A stretch of DNA of 64,000 nt, from NCBI RefSeq assembly GCF_034555965.1, contig NZ_JAYDCK010000003.1, positions 1,426,001-1,490,000 of the forward strand, read 5' to 3'. Below are positions 46,997-57,062 of the stretch, in pieces; within the stretch, counting starts at the first letter, position 1, and each line of letters begins with the position of its first letter. This stretch comes from Aquicoccus sp. G2-2 (GTDB lineage: Bacteria > Pseudomonadota > Alphaproteobacteria > Rhodobacterales > Rhodobacteraceae). The position numbers and the translations under genes were made by a program. The notes beneath the pieces were generated by a model. The model made no database searches and was not told the origin of the DNA. It saw only the letters and a program-made list of their open reading frames with translations.

Positions 46997-48496
46997 ATGC
47001 AAGAACTCACCCATTACATCAACGGCGAGCACGTCAAAGGCACGTCCGGCCGCTTTGCCGATGTGCTGAATCCCGCCATCGGCGAAGCCATCTCCAAGGT
47101 GCCGCTTGCGTCCACTGCGGAAGTGGAAAAAGCCGTCGAGATCGCCGCCGCGGCACAACCCGCCTGGGGGGCGATGAACCCGCAAAAACGCGCCCGCGTA
47201 TTCATGAAGTTCGTTGACTTGCTCAACCGCGACATGGACAAACTGGCCGAAGCCCTGTCGCGCGAACACGGCAAAACCCTGCCTGACGCAGCGGGCGACG
47301 TGCAGCGCGGCCTTGAAGTCGTCGAATACTGCATCGGCGCACCGCAAATGCTCAAAGGCGAATACACCGATAACGCCGGGCGCGGGATTGATATGTATTC
47401 CATGCGTCAGCCGCTCGGCGTCTGCGGCGGGATCACCCCGTTCAACTTCCCGGCAATGATTCCGCTCTGGATGTATGCCCCGGCAATCGCCTGCGGCAAT
47501 GCTTTCATCATCAAGCCGTCCGAGCGTGACCCCTCCGTGCCGCTGATGCTGGCCGAATTGTTCGAAGAAGCGGGCCTGCCCAAAGGCATTCTGCAAGTGG
47601 TCAACGGTGACAAGGAAGCCGTCGATGCGCTGCTGCACAACCCGACGGTGCAATCCATTGGCTTCGTTGGCTCTACGCCGATCGCCGAATATATCTATGC
47701 CACTGGCTGCGCCAACGGCAAACGCGTGCAATGCTTCGGCGGCGCGAAAAACCACATGATCATCATGCCCGACGCCGATCTCGATCAGGCCGCCGATGCG
47801 CTGATCGGCTCCGGCTACGGGGCAGCAGGCGAACGCTGCATGGCAATCTCGGTTGCCCTCCCGGTCGGAGATGAAACCGCCGATGCACTGATCGAAAAGC
47901 TGGTTCCGCGGATCGAAAAGCTGCAAGTCGGCCCTTACACCGCCGGTAAAGATGTCGACTACGGCCCCGTCATCACCGCCGCCGCCAAAGCCAATATCGA
48001 ACGTCTGGTGCAATCAGGTGTCGATCAAGGTGCAAAACTTGTCGTCGATGGCCGGAATTTCAAGCTGCAAGGCTATGAAAACGGCTATTTCGTCGGCCCG
48101 CATCTGTTTGACAACGTCACCCCGGATATGGACATCTACAAGACCGAGATTTTCGGCCCGGTCCTGTCCACCGTGCGCGCTGGTTCTTATGAAGAGGCGC
48201 TCGGCCTTGCCATGGATCACGAATACGGCAACGGCACGGCGATCTTCACCCGCGATGGTGACACCGCCCGTGATTTCGCCCACCGCGTCAACGTTGGCAT
48301 GGTCGGCGTCAACGTGCCGATCCCGGTGCCGCTGGCGTATCACACCTTCGGCGGCTGGAAAAAATCCGTGTTCGGCGACCTGAACCAACATGGCCCGGAT
48401 GCGTTCAAATTCTACACCCGCACCAAAACCATTACCTCGCGCTGGCCCTCGGGCCTCAAGGAAGGTGGCGAGTTCCACTTCAAAGCGATCGACTAA
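46997..48496 (+). CDS. mmsA: CoA-acylating methylmalonate-semialdehyde dehydrogenase
   Basis: A 499-residue aldehyde dehydrogenase that converts methylmalonate semialdehyde to propionyl-CoA in valine degradation and also acts on malonate semialdehyde. ELTHYINGEHVKGTSGRFADVLNPA is the family start, TPFNFPAMIPLWMYAPAIACGN and SIGFVGSTPIAEYIY the cofactor region, and GERCMAISVA the catalytic Cys. The ATG at 46997 is preceded by AGAGGAGACC. Confidence 0.95.
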   Translation: MQELTHYINGEHVKGTSGRFADVLNPAIGEAISKVPLASTAEVEKAVEIAAAAQPAWGAMNPQKRARVFMKFVDLLNRDMDKLAEALSREHGKTLPDAAGDVQRGLEVVEYCIGAPQMLKGEYTDNAGRGIDMYSMRQPLGVCGGITPFNFPAMIPLWMYAPAIACGNAFIIKPSERDPSVPLMLAELFEEAGLPKGILQVVNGDKEAVDALLHNPTVQSIGFVGSTPIAEYIYATGCANGKRVQCFGGAKNHMIIMPDADLDQAADALIGSGYGAAGERCMAISVALPVGDETADALIEKLVPRIEKLQVGPYTAGKDVDYGPVITAAAKANIERLVQSGVDQGAKLVVDGRNFKLQGYENGYFVGPHLFDNVTPDMDIYKTEIFGPVLSTVRAGSYEEALGLAMDHEYGNGTAIFTRDGDTARDFAHRVNVGMVGVNVPIPVPLAYHTFGGWKKSVFGDLNQHGPDAFKFYTRTKTITSRWPSGLKEGGEFHFKAID

Positions 48497-48516
48497 AACG
48501 CTCCGAATAAACATCG

Positions 48517-48546
48517 AAAGCCCCGGCAAATTCGCCGGGGCTTTTG
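48517..48546 (+). terminator. Rho-independent terminator of mmsA
   Basis: AGCCCCGGC at 48519-48527 pairs with GCCGGGGCT at 48534-48542 around AAATTC, followed by TTTTGTG. It is 22 bases after the mmsA stop codon. Confidence 0.85.
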
Positions 48547-48707
48547 TGATTCAAAGCCATTTTCGTACTCTATTTAAAAGCAAATTGTTTTCAAAATTTC
48601 ATTCTTTTCAAATAGCTGAAATACAATGTATAGTAGATTATAAATAAAATCACGCTACTTAAACGAGTGGTTTTGCCCTGCCCACCAACCCGGAGCGGCA
48701 CATCGCC

Positions 48708-49124
48708 ATGGCTTTATCATTCGAAATTCAACACGATGGCCGGCTCGTCTATGTCTTGATGAGCGAAGACGTAACACCAAAGCAACTATCCGACACCTTC
48801 GCTGCCAATCAAAGAAATCCGGAATTTCGGCTCGACCAACCGCGCCTCGTCGATGCCAGCGCGGTTAAAAATGTTGACGTCGGATTCAACGAAATTTTTG
48901 CACTCCATTCCTTCTTTGCGCGCAGCTACAAATCTGCCGGAACCACCATGTATATCGCGATCTTTGCGCCCTCCGATTACGTCTTCGGTCTGGCCCGGAT
49001 TTTTCAGAACCTTGCCGAAGGCAGCGATGTAATCAAGGTAACTATCTTCAGGGAAATGTCCGCCGCCCGCGCTTGGGCACTTGGCCACGCATCTTGCAGC
49101 AATACCGCAGAACCCCAAGCCTGA
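48708..49124 (+). CDS. Hypothetical protein, STAS-like
   Basis: A 138-residue soluble protein (FEIQHDGRLVYVLMSEDVTPKQLSDTFAANQRNPEF ... DASAVKNVDVGFNEIFALHSFFARSYKSAGTTMYIAIFAPSDYVFGLARIFQNLAE). The strand-helix order and the DASAVK segment recall SpoIIAA/STAS folds, but I cannot confirm a family. The upstream 160 bp is AT-rich, unlike the neighbours. The LysR-mmsA and YbdK genes on either side are unrelated. Confidence 0.6.
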   Translation: MALSFEIQHDGRLVYVLMSEDVTPKQLSDTFAANQRNPEFRLDQPRLVDASAVKNVDVGFNEIFALHSFFARSYKSAGTTMYIAIFAPSDYVFGLARIFQNLAEGSDVIKVTIFREMSAARAWALGHASCSNTAEPQA

Positions 49125-49205
49125 CAGCCGTGCTTCTTGCGCGCTTGTGCATTCCTGTCCAAACTCGACAAAGATGCACCGGAAACCGCTTGGGAGAGCG
49201 CCCCA

Positions 49206-50339
49206 ATGTCCACTGTTGAGCCAGAATTCACCGTCGGCATAGAAGAGGAATACCTCCTCGTCGATCTCGATACATGTGCGCTTGCCCCCGCCCCGGCCGC
49301 GATGATGGAAAAATGCGTCGCAGCCCTCGAAGGGCAGTTCAGCCCGGAATTTCTTGAATGTCAGGTCGAAATCGGCACCAAGGTCTGCGCCAACATGGCC
49401 GAGGCGCGCGAAGACCTGAAACGCTTGCGCGGCACCGTCGCGCAGGTTGCCGGGGAATTCAATCTCGCTCCCATCGCCGCCTCCTGCCATCCGTTTTCCG
49501 ATTGGCGCGATCAAAGCCACACGCCAAAGGACCGCTACAATACCCTGCGCGACGATCTGGCCGGCGTCATTCGCCGCCTGCTGATTTGCGGCAATCATGT
49601 TCATGTCGGTCTGCCCAGCAACGAGCTGCGCATCGACATCATGAACCAGCTTTCCTATTTCCTGCCGCACCTTCTGGCCCTCAGTTGTTCCTCGCCGTTC
49701 TGGCAAGGTGAAGATACCGGCCTAAGCTGTTATCGGTTAACGGTTTTCGACAATCTTCCACGCACCGGCCTGCCGCCAAAGATTGCCAGCTGGGGCGAAT
49801 ATGAACGCTCTGTCGCTGCACTTGTCGAACTGGGGCTGATCGAAGACAGCACCAAAATCTGGTGGGATCTGCGCCCCTCGCACCGCTTCCCGACGCTGGA
49901 ATCGCGGATTTGCGATGTCTCGCCCCGGCTCGAAACCACACTCACCCTTGCCGCCATGATTCAGGCCCTCACCCGGATGCTCTGGCGTCTGCGTCAGGGC
50001 AATCAACGCTGGCGGCTTTACGACAATTTCCTGATCTCCGAAAACCGCTGGCGGGCACAGCGATACGGCATCCGCGAGGGGCTGATTGATTTCGGCGTAC
50101 ATGAAATCATTCCGTTTTCGCAGGTCGTCGAAGATATCATCGCCCTTGTCGCCGAAGACGCCACTCATCTCGGTTGCATGGCCGAAATCGAAAACGCCCG
50201 CACCATCCTCGCGACCGGAACCAGTTCCGACAGGCAGCGCACGATCTTCGAAGATGCTCTTGCCGCCGGTCAACCCCGTGGTGACGCGCTCAACGCCGTG
50301 GTCCGCCATCTCGTCGATGAATTTCATGCCGATCTCTGA
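49206..50339 (+). CDS. YbdK-type carboxylate-amine ligase (GCS2 family)
   Basis: A 377-residue GCS2-type ATP-grasp-like ligase. It begins [22 protein letters not shown], the family signature, with later [46 protein letters not shown] and RIHEIRPSQRFPTLE-like region [20 protein letters not shown]. YbdK has weak gamma-glutamate-cysteine ligase activity; true substrates are unknown. The ATG at 49206 is chosen over 49137 because the family starts with this segment. It ends three bases before the palindromic element B. Confidence 0.87.
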   Translation: MSTVEPEFTVGIEEEYLLVDLDTCALAPAPAAMMEKCVAALEGQFSPEFLECQVEIGTKVCANMAEAREDLKRLRGTVAQVAGEFNLAPIAASCHPFSDWRDQSHTPKDRYNTLRDDLAGVIRRLLICGNHVHVGLPSNELRIDIMNQLSYFLPHLLALSCSSPFWQGEDTGLSCYRLTVFDNLPRTGLPPKIASWGEYERSVAALVELGLIEDSTKIWWDLRPSHRFPTLESRICDVSPRLETTLTLAAMIQALTRMLWRLRQGNQRWRLYDNFLISENRWRAQRYGIREGLIDFGVHEIIPFSQVVEDIIALVAEDATHLGCMAEIENARTILATGTSSDRQRTIFEDALAAGQPRGDALNAVVRHLVDEFHADL

Positions 50340-50342
50340 ACG

Positions 50343-50454
50343 CCAAAACCCGGCGCGGGTTTTGGCCAGTTTTCCGACGCGGAAAACCACCAGTCCCAAA
50401 CCGGGCGGCCACAAACTCCGCGCCGGATTTTGCACGAATTTCGCGCCGGAATTC
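50343..50454. repeat. Four-palindrome intergenic element, copy B
   Basis: 50343-50365 arm CCAAAACCCG, loop GCG (10 bp); 50369-50387 arm GTTTTCCG, loop ACG (8 bp, same arms as the first palindrome of copy A); 50412-50432 arm CAAACTCCG against CGGATTTTG, loop CGC, one mismatch; 50436-50454 arm GAATTTCG against CGGAATTC, loop CGC, one G-U. Same length (112 bases) and same two-plus-two inverted layout as copy A. It starts four bases after the YbdK stop. Confidence 0.88.
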
Positions 50455-50534
50455 GCCCACCCTCTTCAAGCCGCCCGAAAACTCCTGTAGGAATTAAACA
50501 TGCGTTCAATTCACCACCCGGAGGAGGCCCCAAA

Positions 50535-51680
50535 ATGGATTTCGCACTGAGCGAGGAACAAACCCTCATCTTCGACATGGCGCGCGGCTTTGGCGAAGAA
50601 CATATAGCCCCCTTCGCACAAGACTGGGAAGCCCAAGGCACCATCCCGAAAGACCTCTGGCCAAAACTGGCCGAGCTGGGCTTCGGCGGGCTTTATGTGT
50701 CCGAAGAATACGGCGGCTCCGGCCTCTCCCGGCTCGATGCCACATTGGTCTTCGAAGCCCTCGCTCTCTCCTGCCCCGCGGTTGGCTCATTCCTGTCGAT
50801 CCACAACATGTGTGGCGGCATGATCGACAAGTTCGGCTCCGCTGAAAGCAAGCAAAAATGGCTGCCCGCACTTTGCTCGATGGAAAAAATCTTCTCCTAT
50901 TGCCTGACCGAACCCGGCTCCGGCTCCGATGCCGCCGCCCTGCGCGCGCGCGCCGAAAAGACCAACCAAGGCTACAGCCTGAGCGGCACCAAGGCATTTA
51001 TCTCCGGCGGGGGCTATTCTGATGCCTATCTCACCATGATCCGCACCGGCGAAGATGGACCAAAGGGCATTTCCACCATGGTCGTGGAAAATGGCGCGCC
51101 AGGGCTGTCCTTCGGCAAGTTGGAAGAAAAAATGGGCTGGCGTGCCCAACCCACCGCCGAAGTTCAGTTCGATAATTGCAAGGTGCCCGCCGAAAATCTC
51201 ATCGGCGAAGAAGGGCGCGGGTTTTCCTATGCCATGGCCGGGCTTGATGGCGGGCGGCTCAATATTGCGGCTTCGGCACTTGGCGGGGCGCAAAACGCGC
51301 TCGACCGCACGCTAACCTACATGGCCGAGCGCAAGGCATTTGGCCGTCCAATCAACGAATTTCAGGCACTGCAATTCCGTCTGGCCGAGTTTGAAACCCG
51401 CCTGCAAGCCGCCCGCATCTTCCTGCGGCAAGCGGCGTGGAAGCTCGACAATGGTGCACATGATGCCTCCAAGTTCTGCGCCATGGCCAAACTGATGGTG
51501 ACGGATGCCGCGTTTGACGTGGCCAATGGCTGCCTGCAACTGCATGGCGGTTATGGCTATCTCGCCGATTACGGGATCGAGAAAATCGTGCGTGACCTGC
51601 GCGTTCATCAAATCCTTGAAGGCACCAACGAAATCATGCGCCTGATCATCTCGCGCCAGTTGATTGCGGATGCAGCATGA
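50535..51680 (+). CDS. Acyl-CoA dehydrogenase, isobutyryl-CoA type
   Basis: A 381-residue FAD enzyme that oxidises isobutyryl-CoA to methacrylyl-CoA in valine breakdown. From MDFALSEEQTLIFDMARGFGEEHIAP through YCLTEPGSGSDAAALR (FAD site) and KAFISGGGYSD to LHGGYGYLADYGIEKIVRDLRVHQILEGTNEIMRLI, the family pattern is complete. Its position before 3-hydroxyisobutyryl-CoA hydrolase and mmsB fixes the pathway. Start ATG 50535 follows GGAGGAGG. Confidence 0.9.
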   Translation: MDFALSEEQTLIFDMARGFGEEHIAPFAQDWEAQGTIPKDLWPKLAELGFGGLYVSEEYGGSGLSRLDATLVFEALALSCPAVGSFLSIHNMCGGMIDKFGSAESKQKWLPALCSMEKIFSYCLTEPGSGSDAAALRARAEKTNQGYSLSGTKAFISGGGYSDAYLTMIRTGEDGPKGISTMVVENGAPGLSFGKLEEKMGWRAQPTAEVQFDNCKVPAENLIGEEGRGFSYAMAGLDGGRLNIAASALGGAQNALDRTLTYMAERKAFGRPINEFQALQFRLAEFETRLQAARIFLRQAAWKLDNGAHDASKFCAMAKLMVTDAAFDVANGCLQLHGGYGYLADYGIEKIVRDLRVHQILEGTNEIMRLIISRQLIADAA

Positions 51681-51702
51681 GCAGGTTGAACATAGCAAGC
51701 AC

Positions 51703-51840
51703 CGGGCGGGCGCCTGCCCGTGGGGTGGCGCCGGAACGCTTGATTGGCGCGCTTGATCCCAGTCACATACATCCACTGAATGACCGACGCGCTTTTGCTT
51801 GCAAAGCGCCGGCCCCCGGGACGGGCAGGCGCTCGCCCGG
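51703..51840. repeat. Long-range 20-bp inverted repeat in gene spacer
   Basis: CCGGGCGGGCGCCTGCCCGT at 51703-51722 pairs with ACGGGCAGGCGCTCGCCCGG at 51821-51840 over 20 bp with one G-U. The 98-base loop contains a CGCTTT/AAAGCG stem at about 51790-51808. A GCCCC-TGC-GGGGC hairpin follows just after the right arm. It fills most of the 211-bp gap between the acyl-CoA dehydrogenase and the hydrolase. Confidence 0.75.
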
Positions 51841-51891
51841 CCCCTGCGGGGCTGTTCGGGCGCGCCGCTTGACCAAGACGAACACTAAACA

Positions 51892-52920
51892 ATGAGCGAC
51901 ATCTCCACCCGTATAAAAGGCCACGCCGGGCGCATCACGCTGACCCGGCCCAAGGCGCTCAACGCTGTGACCTACGAAATGGTCAAGGCCATCACCGCCG
52001 CACTGGATAGCTGGGCCGACGATGACGCGGTCTCGCTTGTCGTGATCGACGCCGAAGGCGACAAGGCATTCTCCGCAGGCGGCGATATTGCCGATCTCTA
52101 TGCCACTGGAATCAAAGGTGATTTCACCTTCGGGCAAACCTTCTGGCGCGATGAATACCGGATGAACGCGCGCTTGGCTGAATACCCCAAGCCGATCATA
52201 AGCTTCCTTCAGGGCTTCACCATGGGCGGCGGCATGGGCGTGGGCTGTCATGGCTCGCACCGGATCACCGGCGAAAGCAGCCGCATCGCTATGCCGGAAT
52301 GCGGCATCGGCCTTGTCCCCGATGTCGGCGGCTCGCAAATCCTTGCCTCTGCCCCCGGCCAGATCGGCGCTTATCTCGGCACCACCGGCGCGCGCATCGA
52401 ACCTGCAGACGCAATTCTCGCAGGCTTTGCCGATTACTTCATCCCAGAGGAAGAATGGCCCGCGCTCATCACCACGATTGAAGAAACCGGCTTGCCCGCC
52501 TGTGTCACCGCCGCGGCAAAGCCGCCGCCAGATGGCACGCTCGCCAGAGTACAGGGCGAAATCGACCGGCATTTCACCACCTCAGATCTGCCTGCCCTGC
52601 TCGCCTCCCTGCGCCAAAGCAAAACCGACTTCGCCGCACAAACCCTCAAGGCGCTCTCGCGCAATTCCCCGCTTTCCATCGGCTGCACGCTTGAAATCAT
52701 CCGCGCGCTTGGCCGCAACCCGACAATCCGCGACGCCCTCACACTGGAATACCGCTTCACTCACCGCGCCATGCAGCACGGCGATTTCCTCGAAGGCATC
52801 CGCGCCGCGATCATCGACAAGGACCGCACCCCACATTGGAAACATGCGCTGGACGATGTGCCGCAGGCTGCCGTCCTCGCCATGCTCGCCCCGCTGGGCG
52901 AAAACGAACTTACATTCTAA
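51892..52920 (+). CDS. 3-hydroxyisobutyryl-CoA hydrolase (enoyl-CoA hydratase/isomerase family)
   Basis: A 342-residue crotonase-family hydrolase releasing 3-hydroxyisobutyrate in valine degradation. GRITLTRPKALNAVTYEMVKAI, DKAFSAGGDIADLYATG, GFTMGGGMGVGCHGSHRI and MPECGIGLVPDVGGS are the family motifs, the last with the catalytic acidic residues. It is followed at 13 bp by mmsB. Confidence 0.88.
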   Translation: MSDISTRIKGHAGRITLTRPKALNAVTYEMVKAITAALDSWADDDAVSLVVIDAEGDKAFSAGGDIADLYATGIKGDFTFGQTFWRDEYRMNARLAEYPKPIISFLQGFTMGGGMGVGCHGSHRITGESSRIAMPECGIGLVPDVGGSQILASAPGQIGAYLGTTGARIEPADAILAGFADYFIPEEEWPALITTIEETGLPACVTAAAKPPPDGTLARVQGEIDRHFTTSDLPALLASLRQSKTDFAAQTLKALSRNSPLSIGCTLEIIRALGRNPTIRDALTLEYRFTHRAMQHGDFLEGIRAAIIDKDRTPHWKHALDDVPQAAVLAMLAPLGENELTF

Positions 52921-52933
52921 GGGAGAGAGAATC

Positions 52934-53806
52934 ATGAAAATCGGATTTATCGGCCTCGGCAACATGGGTGGCCCGATGGCGGCCAATCTCGCAAAAGCCG
53001 GGCATGAGGTCACTGGCTTTGATACCGCCAATGTCGCCATCGACGGCGTTACCATAGCGGCAACGGCCCCCGCCGCCGCCACCGGGCAGGACGTGGTCAT
53101 CACCATGCTCCCGAATGGTGCCATCCTGCGCGCTGTCGCCGCCGACATCATCCCGGCAATGGACAACGGCACGCTGTTTCTCGACTGCTCCACCGTCGAT
53201 GTGGAAAGCGCGCGCGCCGTGGCTGACGACGCGGTCAAGGCCGGTCTTCTCGCCGGTGACGCGCCAGTTTCCGGCGGGGTTGGCGGCGCCTCGGGCGGTA
53301 CGCTCACCTTCATGGCTGGCGGTTCGGACGCGGCCTTCGCCAAGGCCAAACCGCTTTTCGACATCATGGGCCAAAAGGCCGTCCATTGCGGCCCTTCCGG
53401 CAACGGCCAAGCCGCCAAGATCTGCAACAACATGATCCTCGGGGCCACCATGATCGTCACCTGCGAAGCCTTCGCTCTGGCCGACAAGCTGGGCCTCGAC
53501 CGGCAAGCGATGTTCGACGTGGTCTCCACCTCCTCGGGCTATAGCTGGACGATGAACGCCTATTGCCCCGCCCCCGGCGTCGGCCCGCAATCGCCCTCCG
53601 ACAACGATTATCAGCCGGGCTTCGCCGCCGAACTGATGCTCAAAGACCTGCGCCTGTCCCAACAAGCCGCCGAAGCCGCCGATGCAGATACCCCGCTCGG
53701 CCTCGCGGCCTCAAAACTCTACGAGACATTCGTGGAAAGCGAAGACGGCAAAGGCAAAGATTTCTCCGCCATGCTGCCGCGTTTCGAAAAACGCTCACGC
53801 TCGTGA
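52934..53806 (+). CDS. mmsB: 3-hydroxyisobutyrate dehydrogenase
   Basis: A 290-residue NAD-dependent beta-hydroxyacid dehydrogenase converting 3-hydroxyisobutyrate to methylmalonate semialdehyde, the substrate of MmsA. Rossmann motif GFIGLGNMGGPMAANLAKAGH, DAPVSGGVGGASGGTLTFM substrate site and catalytic-Lys region GNGQAAKICNNM are intact. Start ATG 52934 follows GGGAGAGAG. Confidence 0.93.
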   Translation: MKIGFIGLGNMGGPMAANLAKAGHEVTGFDTANVAIDGVTIAATAPAAATGQDVVITMLPNGAILRAVAADIIPAMDNGTLFLDCSTVDVESARAVADDAVKAGLLAGDAPVSGGVGGASGGTLTFMAGGSDAAFAKAKPLFDIMGQKAVHCGPSGNGQAAKICNNMILGATMIVTCEAFALADKLGLDRQAMFDVVSTSSGYSWTMNAYCPAPGVGPQSPSDNDYQPGFAAELMLKDLRLSQQAAEAADADTPLGLAASKLYETFVESEDGKGKDFSAMLPRFEKRSRS

Positions 53807-53981
53807 GGAACACCTAAGCGGCGCGCGCCCGGTTAACTCTTTTCCGGCCCGCGCCGCCTGTTTTCTCTGCCATACCCATCGCAGCCAACCTGCCAGCCGA
53901 GGTGCAGACACCGTGTTTTCGCGCGATTGGCGTTGATTTACCATTTGGCACGATGGCTCAAGGCTTGCTTAAGTTAACGGA

Positions 53982-56862
53982 TCATTCCGCCGCCGTGCGC
54001 TTGCCCACCGCCAGCATCGGCTTGAGGTAACGCCCGGTATGGCTGGCGGTATTTTCGGCCACCTCTTCCGGCGTGCCGGTGGCCACAATCTCACCGCCGC
54101 CATCGCCGCCTTCGGGGCCAATATCAATGATCCAGTCGGCGGTTTTTATCACGTCGAGGTTATGCTCGATCACCACCACCGAATTGCCCTGCTCAACCAA
54201 CTCATGCAGCACTTCAAGCAGCTTTTTCACATCCTCGAAATGCAGCCCCGTCGTTGGCTCATCAAGAATATAAAGCGTGCGCCCCGTGGCGCGTTTGGAC
54301 AGCTCTTTCGACAGTTTCACCCGCTGCGCCTCACCGCCCGAAAGCGTCGTCGCCTGCTGGCCCACCTTGATATAGCCAAGCCCCACCCGGTGCAGCGCCT
54401 CCATCTTGTCGCGGATCGACGGCACCGCCTTGAAGACCTCGCGCGCCTCCTCCACCGTCATGTCGAGCACATCGGCGATGGACTTGCCTTTCCATTTAAT
54501 TTCAAGAGTTTCCCGGTTATACCTCGCCCCCTTGCAGGTCTCGCAAGTGACATAGACATCGGGCAGGAAATGCATCTCGATCTTGATCACCCCGTCACCC
54601 TGACAGGCCTCGCATCGCCCGCCCTTGACGTTGAAGGAAAACCGCCCCGGTTTATAGCCACGCGCCTTCGCTTCGGGCAGCCCGGCAAACCAATCTCGGA
54701 TCGGCGTGAACGCCCCGGTATAGGTCGCCGGGTTCGAGCGCGGCGTGCGCCCGATCGGGCGCTGGTCAATGTCGATCACCTTGTCGAGATGCTCCAGCCC
54801 CTTGATCGTCTCACATGGCGCCGGGGTCTGGCGCGCACCGTTCAGGCGCATCGAGGCCGTCTTGAAAAGCGTCTCGATGGTCAGCGTCGATTTGCCCCCC
54901 CGAAACGCCTGTGACGCAGACAAACTTGCCCAGCGGAAACGTCGCGGTGACGTCGCGCAGGTTGTTGCCTGTAGCGCCCACAACCGTAACAGCCTTGCCG
55001 CTGCCCTTGCGGCGTTCGGGGCTATAGGGAATCGTTCTCACCCCGCTGAGATACTGTCCCGTGATCGAACCGGCATCCGCCGCAATCTCCGCTGGCGTCC
55101 CATGCGCCACCACCGCGCCCCCGCGCACCCCCGCGCCGGGGCCGATATCGAACACATAATCCGCCTCGCGGATGGCTTCTTCATCATGCTCCACCACGAT
55201 CACGGTGTTGCCCTGATCGCGCAGGTTCTTCAATGTCTCCAGAAGCCGCCCGTTATCGCGCTGATGCAACCCGATGGACGGCTCATCCAGCACATACAAG
55301 ACCCCGGTCAGCCCCGAGCCGATCTGACTTGCCAACCTGATCCTTTGGCTCTCACCACCGCTTAAGGTTCCACTTGCACGGGAAAGCGTAAGATACTCTA
55401 AACCAACGTTATTCAGAAACCCAAGCCGTTCTCTGATCTCTTTCAGGATCACCTTGGCAATCTCGTTCTTCTGCGCACTCAGATACCCCGGAACCGCCTC
55501 GATCCATGCCAGCGCCTCGCGGATCGACATCTGCACAACCTGGCCCGCGTGCAACCGTGCCTCTGGCTTTCCCGTCGCGGGGCCAATCTTCACCGCAAGC
55601 GCCTCTTCGCGTAATCGATAGCCATGGCAGGCCCCGCAGGGGCGGTTGTTCTGATAGCGCTCGAATTCCTCTCGAATCCAGTTCGAATCCGTCTCCCGGT
55701 AGCGCCGCTCCATGTTGGGGATCACACCTTCGAACACCCGTGAAATCTGGTAAACTCGCCCACCTTCGTCGTAACGAAACTCGATTTCTTCGTCGCCCGA
55801 TCCATAAAGGAACGCCTGCTGAATCTTGTTTGGCAAATCCTTCCACAATGTGTTCTTGTCAAACCCGTAATGTTTCGCAAGCGCCTCAATTGTTTGCAAG
55901 AAATACGGGCTCTTCCCTTTGCGCCAAGGCGCCAGCGCGCCATCGGAAATCCGCAAGGCCGCGTCCGGCACCACCAGCCGCTCATCAAAGAAAAGCTCGA
56001 CCCCAAGCCCGTCACAGACCGGGCAAGCCCCGAACGGCGCGTTGAACGAGAAGAGCCGCGGCTCAATCTCCGGAATGGTGAAGCCGCTCACCGGGCAGGC
56101 AAAGCGTTCCGAGAACGTCAGCCGCTCCGCCTCGCCCTCCTTTGGCGCGGTTTCCAGCACCGCAATCCCATCCGCCAGATCAAGTGCTGTGCGCAGCGAA
56201 TCCGCCAGCCGCGTTTCCATCCCTTCGCGCACTACGATCCGGTCCACCACCACGTCGATGTCATGGCGGAACTTCTTGTCAAGCTTGGGCGCATCGTCCA
56301 ACTCGTGAAAAGCCCCATCAACCTTGACCCGCTGGAACCCCTGCTTGCGCAGTTCTATGAATTCCTTGCGGTATTCGCCTTTGCGGTCGCGCACGATCGG
56401 TGCCAGAAGATACCCCCTCGTGCCGTCCTCAAGCGCCATGATGCGGTCCACCATGTCCTGCACCTGCTGCGCTTCGATGGGCAGGCCGGTGGCAGGCGAA
56501 TATGGCGTCCCGGCGCGGGCAAAGAGAAGGCGCAGATAGTCGTAAATTTCCGTCACCGTGCCAACGGTAGAGCGCGGGTTCTTGCTCGTCGTCTTCTGCT
56601 CGATCGAAATCGCCGGGGAGAGGCCGGAAATATGGTCCACATCCGGCTTTTCCATCATATCAAGAAACTGCCGCGCATATGCTGACAAGCTCTCGACATA
56701 ACGTCGCTGCCCTTCGGCATAAATCGTGTCGAACGCCAAAGAGGATTTGCCCGAGCCGGAAAGCCCAGTGATCACCACCAACTCGTCACGCGGAATATCT
56801 ACGTCGATATTCTTGAGGTTATGCTCGCGTGCGCCGCGCACCTCGATTCTGCTTGAGTTCAC
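53982..56862 (-). pseudogene. uvrA: Excinuclease ABC subunit A, frame interrupted near 54897
   Basis: UvrA, the damage-recognising ATPase of nucleotide excision repair. The first frame (56862-54811) has [26 protein letters not shown] (Walker A), zinc ligand pairs CPVSG and [27 protein letters not shown], and ends in [15 protein letters not shown]. The second frame (from 54901 down to 53982) resumes [36 protein letters not shown]...[37 protein letters not shown]. At the seven-G run (54895-54901) two more Gs restore GVSGGGKSTL, the second Walker A. The whole would be about 960 residues. UvrA loss is unlikely to be tolerated quietly, so an artefact is likely. Confidence 0.9.
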
Positions 56863-57062
56863 TCATTTAACACCCCCGTAATCTTTCTCAGAGATAGTGG
56901 AGCGCACTGGATCTTCCAACAGTAAATTGCGAACGGAAAGCGAACATACCTGCGTCATCTCGGCGAATCCGCGCCTATCAAGGGCACAAAACGCCCATCA
57001 CCATCAGCGAAGGGAAACGACCCACTACCCGAACCAAAGCGAAGCTCCGGTGACCCGCACGG

